60,000 bases of DNA from Symsagittifera roscoffensis (lineage: Eukaryota; Xenacoelomorpha; Acoela; Convolutidae), in assembly GCF_963678635.1 (NCBI RefSeq), contig NC_087062.1:58360129-58420128 (forward strand), in the 5' to 3' direction. Below the pieces are notes generated by a model. That model worked only from the letters and a program-made list of their open reading frames with translations, searched no databases and was not told where the DNA came from. Both the position numbers and the translations under genes were made by a program. Shown in pieces: positions 31,830 through 43,577 of this stretch. Each line of letters begins with the position of its first letter. Position 1 is the first letter of the stretch.

Positions 31830-33250
31830 CATAATGATCGCTAATAATGCACTGAGTCAAAAAATAGTTTTTCCAAAAAAAGTTCTCATAAATCGTTTCT
31901 GCCAAAAATTCATTGACTGCATTTCTGTTTTTGATGCACTTCCGTATGTTAGAACACCATACTCGATTGCTAATTTTTTATAAGCGTTATAAACCACCAA
32001 TAACTGTTTGATGCTAAAAAAAAAATTCTTGTATTGTACAATAGGCCGTTGAACTGACGCACTTTTTTGTTTACTATTCTTAGATGGCTTTTATAATTGA
32101 GTTATTGAGTTATTTATCACTTATTAGTCCAAGGTCCTTGGTTTTAGGAGTCCTTCAATTTTTTCTTTTGTATAATTAATTTCTGATAGTTGATTATTAC
32201 CAGAAGAGACCAAATTGCACACTGGAGGATTGAATGTTGAATCCACTATCAGCGAACCATTCTAGACTTCGTTTTAAAGCTGTTTGGGACTCTATTGAAT
32301 CCTTGCAAAAAACGGTTGTTTCATCCGCGTACAATACTGACTTCGTGTTACCAAATCGTTAAGACAAATCGTTAATTTTTATTAGAAACAACATGGGTCC
32401 CAGGACCGATCCCTGTGGAACATTTTGAATTAAATTTTTTTTATTCCAATTATTATAATCTACATATCAAAATCTGTTGGATAACTAAATTTTCATTAGG
32501 TCTAAAAAGTTTCGTCGAAAAGCGTTTATTTTTTTTGAAGCAAACGCTTAAGATTTATTGTATCAAAAGCTTTGCTTAGATCAATGAAGCAAGCTTGTGT
32601 TTTGCGTTTTTTATCATATTCTCCGTAAAATTTCATTGAATTCAATTAGTGCATGAGCGCAAGATTATTTTGGTCAAAAAGGATCTTAATTTTTTTTAGA
32701 AAACTCATCCTTCTGTAAAAGATAATTTTTTCAAAAATTTCATTTATTGATGTTTTCAAACTAATGGGTCTCTTATTACCTTCAAAACTAACAGAGCCAT
32801 CATTGTATACTCGGGCTGTCGTTAGATCGTAACTATATCCTTTATCAAAAGATTGGTTAAAAAGATCACTCAGTGGAGGGTTAACAACTGACAATGCTTG
32901 TTTTATTGTTTTATTACACTTTCCATCATGACTAGTATTTGTGCTGTTTTTAATTTTCCACTTGCATTAGGTGCTCTTCTGTTGTTATTGGGGAAATCTA
33001 AAAGTTTTGCTTATCTTATTCGACTTAGCTATTTTGTTTTTTGAAATTTTCTTAGCAAATTTTTCACCGACACTAAAAAATTGAACTTTAAAACTTTTTG
33101 CAGTTAACTTAGTTTGAGGAGACTTTTTCGTTCTATTCCATAATGATTGCAGTGTAGAAAATTTCTCTTCAGAATTACTCAGACTAGTTTTACTTCTGTC
33201 ATTAAACTCAATTTTGTGTTGCGTAATGTTTTATCGCATATGTTTTGTTG
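31830..33250 (-). pseudogene. LINE reverse-transcriptase relic (CR1/Jockey-like)
   Basis: Read on the minus strand the RT blocks occur in order: LSDLFNQSFDKG, GNKRPISLKTSINEIFEKII (32,646-32,894 frame), ACFIDLSKAFDTIN (~32,600-32,560), VPQGSVLGPMLFLIKINDL (~32,430-32,365), LYADETTVF (~32,334-32,308) and KLAIEYGVLTYGSASK (~31,960). The catalytic YADD is YADE. Stops and frameshifts separate the blocks. By family knowledge the enzyme primes reverse transcription at a nicked target. No 3' tail was found. Confidence 0.82.
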
Positions 33251-33681
33251 TTTTATATAATTTTTTTTTTCAGTTTTCCGGACTTGAACTTTAGATCTAA
33301 TTTTTGAAACATTTTTTTTTTCATACCTCTGTTTTTGGCAATCTTTGGTGTTTGTATAATCTTGGATGCCATAGACAAATCAATAAACTTGTTCCAAAGC
33401 GTAAATTGATTCCATTTACAACATTTCAGTGGTTTCGGTGCACAAACTCCTGTAATGTAAATTCTGTCGGCGCATCTGTTGTTTCGCGGATTCCGCAACA
33501 ACGAAACACAACACCGAGTAAACACAACACCGGATAAATTTTGCTTTGCAAACGCAACGCACAGCTTATCGCTGAAGTTGATCAGTATTTGGGATTGCCT
33601 CAATCTCAAACACTGGTCAGCTTCTGGGTTTTCATCAATCCAAACTACTGATCTAGTATATTCTGATTCTAGTGATTTCAT
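33251..33681 (-). pseudogene. Frame upstream of the LINE RT, uncertain origin
   Basis: A 142-residue frame on the LINE strand. It ends in a Lys-rich stretch directly before the RT part. Its first half (ENPEADQCLRLRQSQILINF) has no domain I recognise; it might include the endonuclease-RT linker of the LINE or unrelated sequence. Confidence 0.3.
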
Positions 33682-35355
33682 GAGCAGAGTATTTGAAATG
33701 AGCAGAGTGAAATTATATTTGTTTGTTTGAGTAAATGGTGCTACATCTTTCTGAAAAGCTAACTCACAGTTATAAAAAAAACGATTTTATTTTAATATAT
33801 AGTTACGGTATACTACATATATACAGATATACATATATGTTAACGGAGTCAGCAAGCACAGTTTTCGGGTTCCACTTAAAGTTGCCGATTCCTCAACAGC
33901 TAAACTTAACTATGCACATGTCTTATTATTTAATTGTGGATTCCACAAACTGTTCTTGATTCCGGAAATACGGTTGCGGAGTCCGCAATTTCGCCTTCTT
34001 TAAGAGCAATTTTGAGCAGTACAGTGTTTAAGGTAGTTGTTTGTGGAATCTAAAACTGCAAATAAGATCAAAGAAAAGTAGCATTGCTGCGGATTCCGCA
34101 TACAATGCCCCGAATACACAGTATGGCAAATTCGTTTTTTTTCCGTATTTTGCAATTTTAAGGCTGCTTTTTTTTTGTGTTTGCGGGTTTCAGCTTCGTC
34201 TCTTTCTATAAACAAATAGCAAAAATTAGACACCTATAAGTAGGATTTTAAATCATGTTAGTGCTGGTTTCAGTGCCTAAAAAAATAAGCTCTTTGTGTT
34301 TATAAAAACTGCTGGTCTTAATGCGCATTTGTACCTATCAAAAGTCTGGAATTGCTATTCACACAATGTTCGAATAATCTACAGTTTAGAGACTTATTTT
34401 GTTCAAATTTTGCGCTAAAATGGCTTTTGGGATGCACATTCTGATATGCTCAAATACCAAATTTTTTGGTATAACATTCGCTACCAAAGCCATGCCAGAA
34501 ATTTTTTGAAACCTAAATTGTTGTTACCTTTTAAATTCACTGAAATTTTGTGCTCGTAGTGGTTTAAAAAATAACAAGGTTTTAATTTGATCCATTCAAT
34601 TTGGAATAATCCATTTATTTTTTTGTGTAATTTAAAAAAAATTCAAGGTTGTTTTGGACGCTAACGGCAAAACTCAATTCAATTCGAAGAACAATGTTTT
34701 GAAGCTGATTACTTCACATCATTTTGTCGATAAATGATTTCAAACTCGTAATCACCGTTTCAAAACCACTCGTAAGCAGCGACAAGCGGTTGATTGCAGT
34801 ACTGTTGCAGGACGAAAGCAAGGAAACAGAAAAAAAACAGTACTCTAGCAGTGCTGTTTCAGTACTGCAACTACGCTGTTTTCTCTGGTTATTCTCTTTT
34901 TAACCCGCAACAATACTGCAAAGAACATAATATTGGTTTTCTTCTGAAATAGAACTGATTATTACTAGCAGACCAATCCATGATCGCGACTAAAATATGA
35001 AAACCCATAAATAAGCCTTAGTTCCTTCTCACATTATCGAGAGATGTCGAACAATACCTTTGCTTACTGTACAATATCAACAAAATGTATCAAAATATTG
35101 GCTTATATGTCCACCATTTTTTTTCAAAAACTTCATACTCTCAAACAGAGCTGTAAATTGGCCGTTCTCTAGTAGAAACGATCTGGCCACATTAATTTAT
35201 GATTTTTCAAATACAGATGAATGGGTGAATTTCAATTCATTATGTTGTATATTTTTGTACAAGGAGTTTTTGGCAAATTTTTTAAAACGAGTAAAAGTTC
35301 AATTTAACTTACAGTCTAAAGCGAAGTTTCTGTGAAGCGTTTTTTTTTGTTTCAG
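33682..35355. other. No gene seen; spacer before the coiled-coil gene
   Basis: Scattered GGATTCCGCA/TTCCGCAA motifs recur near 33,488-34,100 in both orientations. No supported exon. Confidence 0.45.
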
Positions 35356-37052
35356 CTGGAAATAAACAACGATTGCAAACACTCGAAAGAGCTTCTCCAG
35401 TCCTTACAAAGTTTAAGTAAGTCCTCTTTGCAGTCTCTCGTCAATTTTGCTTTTTAGGGAAAACTCTTGTATGTTCATAGAAAGGAGCGAATGTATTACA
35501 CATTTTAAGAACATTTATTTCTATCAACCGTGAATCTACAAGTTAAGCAATACTCAGAAGCGTTTCGAGGGGGCGGTGAGTGCTCAGGAAGTTAGGTGGG
35601 CAAGTGCTACCAACCTTCTTCCTCAATTCTGGCTAAGGCTCAATTCCGCCAAAGGTTGCCCCTTTGATCCATTTCACGAGTTTGTTTGTGCAGATTAGCC
35701 TTAATTTATTTCTAAAAGCGCTCTTGACTTTGATATACTGTATAGCTCTATAACAGAAAAAACGTGGTCGAAAACTTTCAGAAATTGCTCAAAAATCCCC
35801 TTTCTGAAAAAGGATTTAATTTTGAAAAGGTAGTCCAGAGAAACCCCTGCGATGCACTCCTGTCAATATCAGTAATTACATCTAGATGTGAATCTCAATA
35901 ATTATTTTCTTCAATGCCAGCTAAACATATTAATCACCAGTAGCCGTTTCCAATTGAGAAAACTGATCAACATGAATTTCATTTCAAGTCTTTTTGAGCT
36001 CCCTACGTTTTCCCTCACAAGATATAGTTACCATTTTTTTTTGGTTTGACCACTGGTTTGACAAAATGTGTATGAGGACAAAATGTGTTTGTAATTAGGT
36101 ATTAGCCCACATACAATTGACCACTTTCATGACAAGTGGGCCACGTTAACAGAAGCTTAAAATATTTTAAAGAATTTTCTGGTGGACAAAAAGTTCCACG
36201 TGAACAGAAGCGTAAAATATCTTTTGCAAAACAAAGACTGGGGATTGACACAAGAGTCCATTTTTGCAACAGTGTCTTCCTATGTTCCAATTTTCAGGAG
36301 AGGAGTTGAACTTAATGATGCTGAAGAATGAGATTCTGATGGACATGCTGTGTCAGCACACAGCCGAGGTGCACAGAGTCAGTCAGGAGAACTCCTCCCT
36401 CAAACTAAATCTGCAGACCAAATCTGAGATTAGTTCCACGCTATTGGCTAAAAAAGACAACAGGAAGAGGCTCTTTTTACTTTTCTCCCATTTCTCACAA
36501 AATTTCTTTCTTATTAGGATAACTTTGGCCACTTCTTCTTAGAACCTCAGCTTTTCTGTAAATTGTAGACCCTTGTACTTCACTGATTGGGTCTTGATAT
36601 TGCACTTAAAAAGCGGGTGATTATAATAGGAAAGAATCCAATTTTTTCTATAATTAATTTTGTAATTTTATTGTACTTCTTTGAGACCACACTTTCTTTG
36701 AAATGTAATCTCAGTTCTATTTGCCATGGCAGTTTGCCACTGCAGTTTTTTCATGGTTGACATACTGCAAATACTTTCATTTAAAAGCTCATAGAAGTGG
36801 AGCAAAGAAAAAGAGCATCCCAGTAATAGTTTTAAATTGGCCAAAAAACGAACATCTAAGCGAACGAGTACCCCGAAAGAGGTTGAAACTTCAGTCCGTG
36901 TTTCCTCGCAGGGAGACAACTGTCTTCGTAATTTGCACCGAGGATCACATGTAGATGTATATGAAAAGTGCTGCACTAAATCGAACAAGCAGAGTACCCA
37001 TTCGGGGAATCATTCTCAATTCGCTGAGTGGAAAAGACATAGTATCACTTGA
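35356..37052 (+). CDS. Candidate host gene, coiled-coil protein (3 exons)
   Basis: Exon a (35,356-35,416) lies between TTTTGTTTCAG and GTAAGTCC, textbook splice sites, encoding LEINNDCKHSKELLQSLQSL. Exon b starts at 36,298 after CCAATTTTCAG; the join makes an Arg codon and continues EELNLMMLKNEILMDMLCQH, then a Ser/Lys-rich heptad-like stretch, in the same frame. Exon b has no clear GT donor and stays open to about 36,542. A third frame (36,795-37,052) after CTCATAG is basic and Ser/Thr-rich and ends in TGA; joining it is uncertain. Upstream exons are not found. Heptad hydrophobics predict a coiled coil; function unknown. Confidence 0.5.
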
Positions 37053-37074
37053 CAAGTATAAATACAATATATCC

Positions 37075-37240
37075 ATTTGGCTCTTTTACCGTCCCCAATC
37101 ACCTTTTGAATTATAGATTTTTTGTATATTAAAGGAAAACTTTTGAAACAAATCAGAACGTTCTCAAAACGAATAACAAAAAAACGATGACCGGTTAATG
37201 AGACGACGTGGTTGTGAATATACAAAACTCCCAGCAGAAA
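37075..37240. repeat. Fragment of GGCTCTTTT-ended MITE
   Basis: Starts TTTGGCTCTTTTACCGTCCCC like the family B left end and holds ATTAAAGGAAAAC-type interior; the right end is not found. Confidence 0.45.
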
Positions 37241-37419
37241 ACAATGCGTGAACTGCCAAGCAATTTAAGAAGCCTTCCTGAAAATGAAGTCAGAAAGTTT
37301 ATTTCCTCTCAAATGGGCGATGGAACACATTTTTAGAAAAACATAACGAAAAAAAAATCATTAAAATGTAAAATGTAACTGAAAAAAAATCTTGACTGAT
37401 AAAAACAGGTATTATAAAA

Positions 37420-38666
37420 AAATTATTGGGACCGGGTTTTATTTATATTTTTCTGAGACAATTTATTTTAATTTTTCTCAAAAACTACTCTATCAATTTT
37501 AAACAAGTGGTACCAATGGGAATTATGCCTACTACTCTGTGTGCCTGGGGATTTTTCTAGGCTCTTTTTACCTTACCCTCATTCACAGCCTTCGAAAAAG
37601 TGTGGGGGGGGGGGGGGGGGGTGAAACTTTTTACCTATATTTTTGACTTTTGAAATTTTCTCAAAAACGAACCTCCCAATTTAGGGGTTCCGGGATAACT
37701 AAAAAGAACACGTTTTATGAAGCTGCCCTGCATAAACGGTTATGCCTCAAATTTTTGAGACAAAAAGTTAAGATTCTCGGAAAAGTAAATTTTGGATTTT
37801 TTGACGGTTTTTGACTTCTCTTAAAAACGATCCCTCCAATCCCAAATCTGAGATTATAGGTTCAATGGGTAAAACAGGTTGTATGAAACTCTTCTGCGAA
37901 AGCGGTTGTGCCCAAATTTCTTACACAAAAAGATGTGACCCTCAGATAAGTCAAACTTTCGATTTTTTGACCATTTATTGATTCTTTGAATTTGCTCAAA
38001 AACTATCCTCCCGAATCTGAGTTTTTGATTTCAGTCAAGAAAGGGTTGCGATAAGCCCCCTGCATCAGCGGCTACAACCATTTTTTTTACATTAAAAGTA
38101 ATGGCTCGCGGAATTGTCAAATTTTCGACTTTTCTGTTTTTTAAATTTTTTTTTCGAAAAATGCCATTCCAAATCTGAGTTTTTGGTTTCAATGGGCAGA
38201 ATGGACCGTGACAAGCCCACTAAATAAGCGGTTGCGCCCAAATTTTTCACAAAACAGTTATGATCTTCGGAAAAATCAATGTTTTGATTTCTTGACCGTT
38301 TTTCTGAAACGTTTTGAATCCTCTCGAAAACAACTCAATCTGATATCAAGGGTTTAATCGAGGCAACATGTTGTGCGACGCCTCCGTGCATAAAATGCTA
38401 CGCCCTAAATTTTGTCCAAAAATCGAGGCAACAGGTTGTGAGGCAACATGTTGATTAATCGAGGCAACAAGTTGTGTGAAGCCTACGTGCAAAAAAAGCT
38501 ACGCTCTAAATTTTATCCAAATTTCAGTCATTTTTAATAGAGCAATAACTGGTTTTTGGTTGAAGCCCAATTTTTTAATTTTCGAAGTTATCTATTTCGT
38601 CCCGCATCAGAACAACAAACTCAAAAGTTATCAAACAGATACTTTCAGCTTTAGCTGGGCCTCTAG
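37420..38666 (+). mobile_element. Non-autonomous Helitron with internal ~165-bp tandem array
   Basis: The leader (TACCAATGGGAATTATGCC, CTCTTTTTACCTTACCCT, long G run) is followed by five diverged units whose CGGYTRYGCC-type core falls at about 37,736, 37,902, 38,068, 38,229 and 38,393 (spacing 161-167 bp). It ends with TCAGCTTTAGCTGG at 38,645-38,658 and CTAG at 38,663-38,666, as in the coding Helitron. The 5' border is uncertain. No protein coding. Confidence 0.72.
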
Positions 38667-38855
38667 TTGGCGATAAGCACTGACTCACATAGAAAATACC
38701 ACTCCTGCATCGTGCCATATGTGAGTTGTGAATATATTGCTGCCAATGCCGCGTGTGAAACTAAATTTGCTCAAAAACAAGTCGTCTCAAAAGCACATAG
38801 TCTCAACGCCCTACCCTCTTTCGATATTCAAAAGTTGGCAATCTATCATACTTAG
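38667..38855 (+). CDS. Exon-like frame abutting the Helitron end
   Basis: The frame opens at the first base after the Helitron CTAG (the TAG is an in-frame stop) and stays open for 62 codons to TAG at 38,853-38,855. Composition is mixed and gene-like, with several Cys (YHSCIVPYVSCEYIAANAAC). If the CTAG end is used as an AG acceptor, this could be a terminal exon. The family is not recognised. It may be a host exon interrupted by the insertion. Confidence 0.35.
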   Translation: MAISTDSHRKYHSCIVPYVSCEYIAANAACETKFAQKQVVSKAHSLNALPSFDIQKLAIYHT

Positions 38856-39059
38856 GATTTCAGCACTAGTGTTCCAAAGAAAAAAAATAGTTATAGTAAT
38901 TCATAACTGATTATAATCCTGCTTTCAGAAAAATCGATTTTTATGTTCCAATTTTGCAAGAGTATGCGGAATATTTACGCTCGGGATGGAAATTTCATAA
39001 GCTCCTGTTTAAAATGAACAGTTATTATGAAATGCATAGCATTTGGTTTTTTATTTATC

Positions 39060-39960
39060 ATTTTTAAAGTTTATTGTTAATTTTTGAGTCGTTCTGGCAA
39101 TTTGTTTCATTTTTTTTGAATCATGAATCAATGGAGTTAACGGCTACTACCCTGGAATTAACGGTTACATATTTCCTTAGTCTCTTTTTAGCTCATCTCG
39201 CTATCTACAGCCTTCTAAAAAGCCATTGTGGGGGGAATTTTTACCCAAATTTCAGTTTAGGTTTCTATCGAAAAAACGTGTTAGGTAAAAATTCTTTGCA
39301 TTAGTCGTTAAATCCAATTTTTTTTTCTTAGCTGCATAAACTGGTACGCCCTTTCAAAAAAGTTATAGCTTAAAAAATCAACTGGTACGCCCTTTCAAAA
39401 AAAGTTATTGCTGAAAAAAAATCAAATAATGTTGAGACCGTTTTTTTGAAAACTGTTTTTTTTCTCGTAAGCAAACCTACCAATGCTGAGATTAAGGATT
39501 AAATCGAAGGAACTATATGCGAGATTATAAATTGGATTCTTAAATTTTTCTCAAAACTTCCTTTTAGAGTTTTTTCGAAAACTACCCGCCGAATTTTCAA
39601 ATTTTTGGCTCAATCGAAAAAATAGCCAATGAGAAGCTCCCCTAAATGATCATAGAATTAGAATTTTTAAAAAAGAGATTTGTAGCCTTCGAAAAAGTGA
39701 AATTGTTGATTTTTTGGGCCGTTTTTTAAAGTTTGGTTTTTCTCAAAAACACCCCGCCAAATTTGATTTTATGGAATCAATCGAAGCAACAGGTTTTTGG
39801 GATTCCTTCTACTTAAGCAGCTACGCCTTTAATAGTTTGAGGAAAAAACTTTTAACCTTCGGAAAAACCAAGTTGTTGAGCATCATATTTGACCGTACTT
39901 TGGAAATGTTTTGACTTTTATGTATCAGAAACTAACTACCTTGCTGATTTTCTCAGTAAA
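39060..39960 (+). repeat. Helitron-related ~165-bp tandem block, copy 3
   Basis: A leader with TTAGTCTCTTTTTAGCTCAT and GTGGGGGGAATTTTTACCC is followed by diverged units with GCATAAACTGGTACGCCC and AGCAGCTACGCC cores. A 47-bp ACTGGTACGCCCTTTCAAAA piece is tandemly duplicated near 39,350-39,410. No CTAG end found. Confidence 0.65.
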
Positions 39961-40371
39961 AGAAAAAGGGCACGCTAAAGAGCAGTCCGAACCTGCAGAT
40001 TTTGCACTGATATAATCCGCCTGATTTCAGCTATGAAGGATAACAAAAACATAAATTTTAAAATTGTTATCTTTGTAGTGACAGAATTTTTCGTTAAATA
40101 AGGCATTATAATCAATAGCAGTTACCATTTTAATGGACTTAGTCATTTAAGTACTTAAATTTGGCGCTTTTAATTATTTATAATAATAATAAAAGTGCAA
40201 AAATTAAAGATAAATTATTCGATTTTTTTTCGGTTTATTGTGAGCGGGTCTTAGCCCCAAAGATTCAGTATAATAAATAAGTAAACACTTTTTATTAAAT
40301 GAAAATGTAGTCAAAATTGTGAGACCTTTTTATGCTAAGATTTGGAGAAACAGGAAAAGAGAAGTAGTTGG
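39961..40371. other. No gene seen
   Basis: AT-rich sequence downstream of the minus-strand exons at 40,372; may hold that gene's 3' untranslated region. AATAAA-like signals occur on the minus strand. Confidence 0.4.
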
Positions 40372-40782
40372 TTAGGATTGAACTTCGGGGCCATTAGAAG
40401 AAACATGACATGGGAAAATTTCTATTGTGGTCGATTGTTTGAATAGTAAAGAGCAAGGAACAACTAGAGTGAGGATAAGGCCTCGAGTCAAGAGTGTGGC
40501 CGCATCGTCGACGTAAATTAAACAATGCTTTCCTGTGAAATCTGCAATCTGAGCCTTTGAAAACAATGAATAAATTGTAATTATATTTTCAAAATACAAA
40601 ACCAATATGAATAAATCACTCGTTTTCCGTTTTTGCTGTCAGTCACCGTCAAATCAGACTTTACTTCAAAGGTCAAGGTGGTGTATTGCGCTATAGAAAT
40701 TTTTGTCGCTGGTGAAGAGGTTAGATTCTGACGTTCATCAATCACTAGCTGGCTTATAGTTATTTCTGGCCCAATGCCTAGT
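40372..40782 (-). CDS. Candidate host gene, two 3' exons with a 65-nt intron
   Basis: Minus strand. The upstream exon (40,620 to about 40,782) encodes LGIGPEITISQLVIDERQNL... and ...TFEVKSDLTVTDSKNGKR. A GTGATT donor and TTTCAAAG acceptor bound a 65-nt intron (40,555-40,619). The last exon (40,372-40,554) joins in phase 0 and encodes IADFTGKHCLIYVDDAATLL, a hydrophobic LILTLVVPCSLLF stretch and a TAA. Codon use is richer than the surroundings. The beta-rich, Thr/Ser-rich pattern suggests a secreted or surface protein, which is inference. The start of the upstream exon and further exons are uncertain. Confidence 0.4.
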
Positions 40783-41408
40783 CTCGTAAATCAACGTTTC
40801 TGAGCCTTAAGAAAAAAAAGAACAATTAAATGGTTAATTTTTGATTGCTTTTAAAGAAAAACACTCAGCCACACATTAAGCGTGAGGCATCTAATTAAAT
40901 AATCGGAGTATGTCGTGGATCTCAGTGTCTGAATTTCAACGTAAACAATTTTCAAACAATGCGTTAATTTAAAACATAAAAGTTAAATTTTCTGGTTAGA
41001 AGAAAGGGTGATTGAAGTAAGGTGATGCTAAACATGGTTTCGTGTTTAACAAAAAGTGCTACTAGTCTCAATTTCAATCCTTTGGAGGGCGTCAACATTG
41101 TTTTCAGGGCGTCTTTTCGGAAAATGAAAAAAAAAATCAAGACTGCTCGTGTCCCTGGCTTCTTTGCAGCAATCATTGGCTGTTTATGTTGCTTGCAAGT
41201 AATTGACTCAAAAAAAACTTGGAAATTTTTATTCTGAAAAATTTTATTACAGTTTGCATTATTCTCTAAGGTCCTAAAAACACAAGCAATCTAGACAATA
41301 CTTAATGTAAGGCAACGGAACAGAATGGAATTTGATGAAGTTGTAAAAGCTGTAATTATGATAAAGTAGTGCCGAGGTACATTATGGGAAAAATTGATAA
41401 TATTTGAA
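40783..41408. other. Spacer with a doubtful minus-strand exon
   Basis: On the minus strand near 41,170-41,035 a frame reads ANDCCKEARDTSSLDFFF..., which might be an upstream exon. Part of it (ACACGAGCAGTCTTGA) resembles the R1 repeat end, so I do not call it. Confidence 0.3.
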
Positions 41409-41893
41409 ACAATTTACTGTTCCGACTTTCGTAACGAAAGTAAAGGAATATTTGTGCTCGGGTGGGTTTTTTTCAGACAAATGTCGACTTTTTCACAAGC
41501 AATTTTTGACGGATTTTTTTTTAATATCATTCAAAAAATTGTCCTGAGCTTAAATTTGAAAAGATATTTTATCTGTGATCATTTTTCGTAAAGTTATAGG
41601 GGCTTAAAGATTGCTATTTTGGCCAATTTAAGACAATTAACCGCGATATTTTTCGCGCTATTAACTCGTAAGCGGAGATTTAACCTTAGAAATCGTTCCA
41701 TACTTCATCCGTTACTACGAGCGAAGTCCATCACTTTGTACTTTATATGGCAGGGTGGGGATGATTTTCACAAAATAAATCTCAAATAAAAAAGTCATTT
41801 TATTTTCATTACGTTTTTCATGTTTTTACTGCTGCATAGACTTTAAACGGCTGTCGGAACATTCAGGGCTTCATCCTGATACGAGCAGTCTGC
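41409..41893 (-). repeat. Dispersed repeat R1, full-length reverse copy (~485 bp)
   Basis: Starts TGTTCCGACTTTCG and ends CAGGGCTTCATCCTGATACGAGCAGTC. Short TGTTCCGAC/GTCGGAACA blocks lie inverted near the two ends. No coding. Confidence 0.8.
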
Positions 41894-42741
41894 AGTCTGG
41901 TTTCTTTTTGTGAATTAACGGCAATTTTGATTGAATGCCGTTTTGTTTTTGGAGCAAAATCCAGAAAAAAAATGCAAATTACCGAGTTGAATGATAGTTC
42001 AGAAAAGTTTGACCCGCGCTTGGGATCTTTTGTTAGTTGAACAAGCGACGTCGATGAAAACGTCTCATTTTGGCTTTTCATCTTCCGTCGATTTGTCAGT
42101 GATTTGGGATGATTATAAACAGTATTTAAGCAAGTTTAATCACTGTTGAACATAATTTATTTTATTTTCAGCACTGTCGTACTTCAGCGCTGTTGCACTG
42201 TACCAATTGAATTACTTGTCATAGATTTGGGATGAGTAAAAACATTGTGGAAAATAATTTTCGGTACGGTTGAACATCATTTCCTTTTCCGGTACAGTTG
42301 TACCTCGACACTGAGGTACTGATTTATTTCATCCCTTTTTCATGAAACGATTTTGTAAGTTTTTAGATATTGCTCATCTATGGAAGTCAGGCTTGAACAA
42401 AACATAGACAGATCAACATTGTTATATGCAAGCTGAAAAAAAAACAGGTCGAACTCAGTCAAATATTTATTAAGCACATTCAGTATATAGCTTTTGCAAT
42501 ATGGAAATATAAAGCAAACAAAATGTGAGTCAAACAGTATCAAGATATGAGCAAAAAAATTGCAATAAAATTGATCACTCGGAAAAATCAAGTTCATTTG
42601 CGCAAAGAAAGCTGACCTGATCTTTACCTTAAAGTCAAATTCCAGGCAGAAATACGATAAAATCCGACAGAGACATCATTTCATGACGTGTTTTGTCAAA
42701 TTGTCTGACATGCGATTTTTTGGCGACAAAATAAAACAAAA
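41894..42741. other. No gene seen
   Basis: AT-rich. Paired GGTACNGTTGNACNTC blocks near 42,165-42,320 suggest a small diverged duplication. Confidence 0.45.
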
Positions 42742-42998
42742 CTGCTCGTATCAGGGCGAAGACTTGAATGTTCCAATTGCCTTTTAAGGTCTATGAAGCA
42801 GAAATATGATGAAAAAATTAAATATAAAAAAATGAAAAAAAAAATTGTAAAAAAATTTGAAATTTTTTTGTGAAAATCATATCCATACGCCATATAAAGT
42901 ACAAAGTGATAAATTTAGCTTCTAGTAACATATCAATTATGGCAAATAAGCTTCTTTCAACCAATTTGGAACGATTTCTAAGACGGATTAAATCTAAT
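42742..42998 (+). repeat. Dispersed repeat R1, 3'-truncated copy
   Basis: Begins ACTGCTCGTATCAGGGCGAA and follows the 43,578 copy to about GACGGATTAAATCT, then stops. Confidence 0.78.
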
Positions 42999-43577
42999 CT
43001 TTGGACATAAATGCGTAGTTTCAGTATAATTCGAGCAACATAATATGACTGATAAAAACGGTAGCAAATTGGGTACATAAATATATGTACATATATAAAT
43101 ATGCCATTTCGAAAAGTTTCAACAAATCAATTTCTTTAACAAATGAGCCTTTGCTGAAATAGAATGCACATCTTTATATGCTTGCGTGCCTTATATATTC
43201 GAGAAGTTTTAAAATTAAGGCTATGATTTCGGACATGTCATTTTATGAGGTGATTTTTTACTTTCTTCTTTTTTGTTATTTTCCTAGTTAAGATTAATGC
43301 CAACTTACTCTAGAAATCAGTTACAGACTAAACATTTTTACCTTAATGTAATTGTATTGTAGTTACTTACGCAAATTAAAAAATTAAGTAATCAAGTCAT
43401 GATAATTTAGTTTTTCCATCCTTTTTCCATAATAAAACTGCACTTTTTCAGGCCAAAATGGCAAAATTGGGTTTCAAGAGTTTGACTAATTTTGCTCCAA
43501 ATTGGGCTCATTCAGCTCCACTTGCAAAAGAAAAGTTCATTCTGCTTCTTTTTAAAAATTGGACCATAGTATACAAG
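42999..43577. other. No gene seen
   Basis: AT-rich spacer between two R1 copies. No frame supported. Confidence 0.5.

Noticed and set aside
41035-41170. Cys-containing minus-strand frame as upstream exon of the 40.4-kb gene
   Set aside because: Part of it matches the R1 repeat end and no phase-consistent splice was found.
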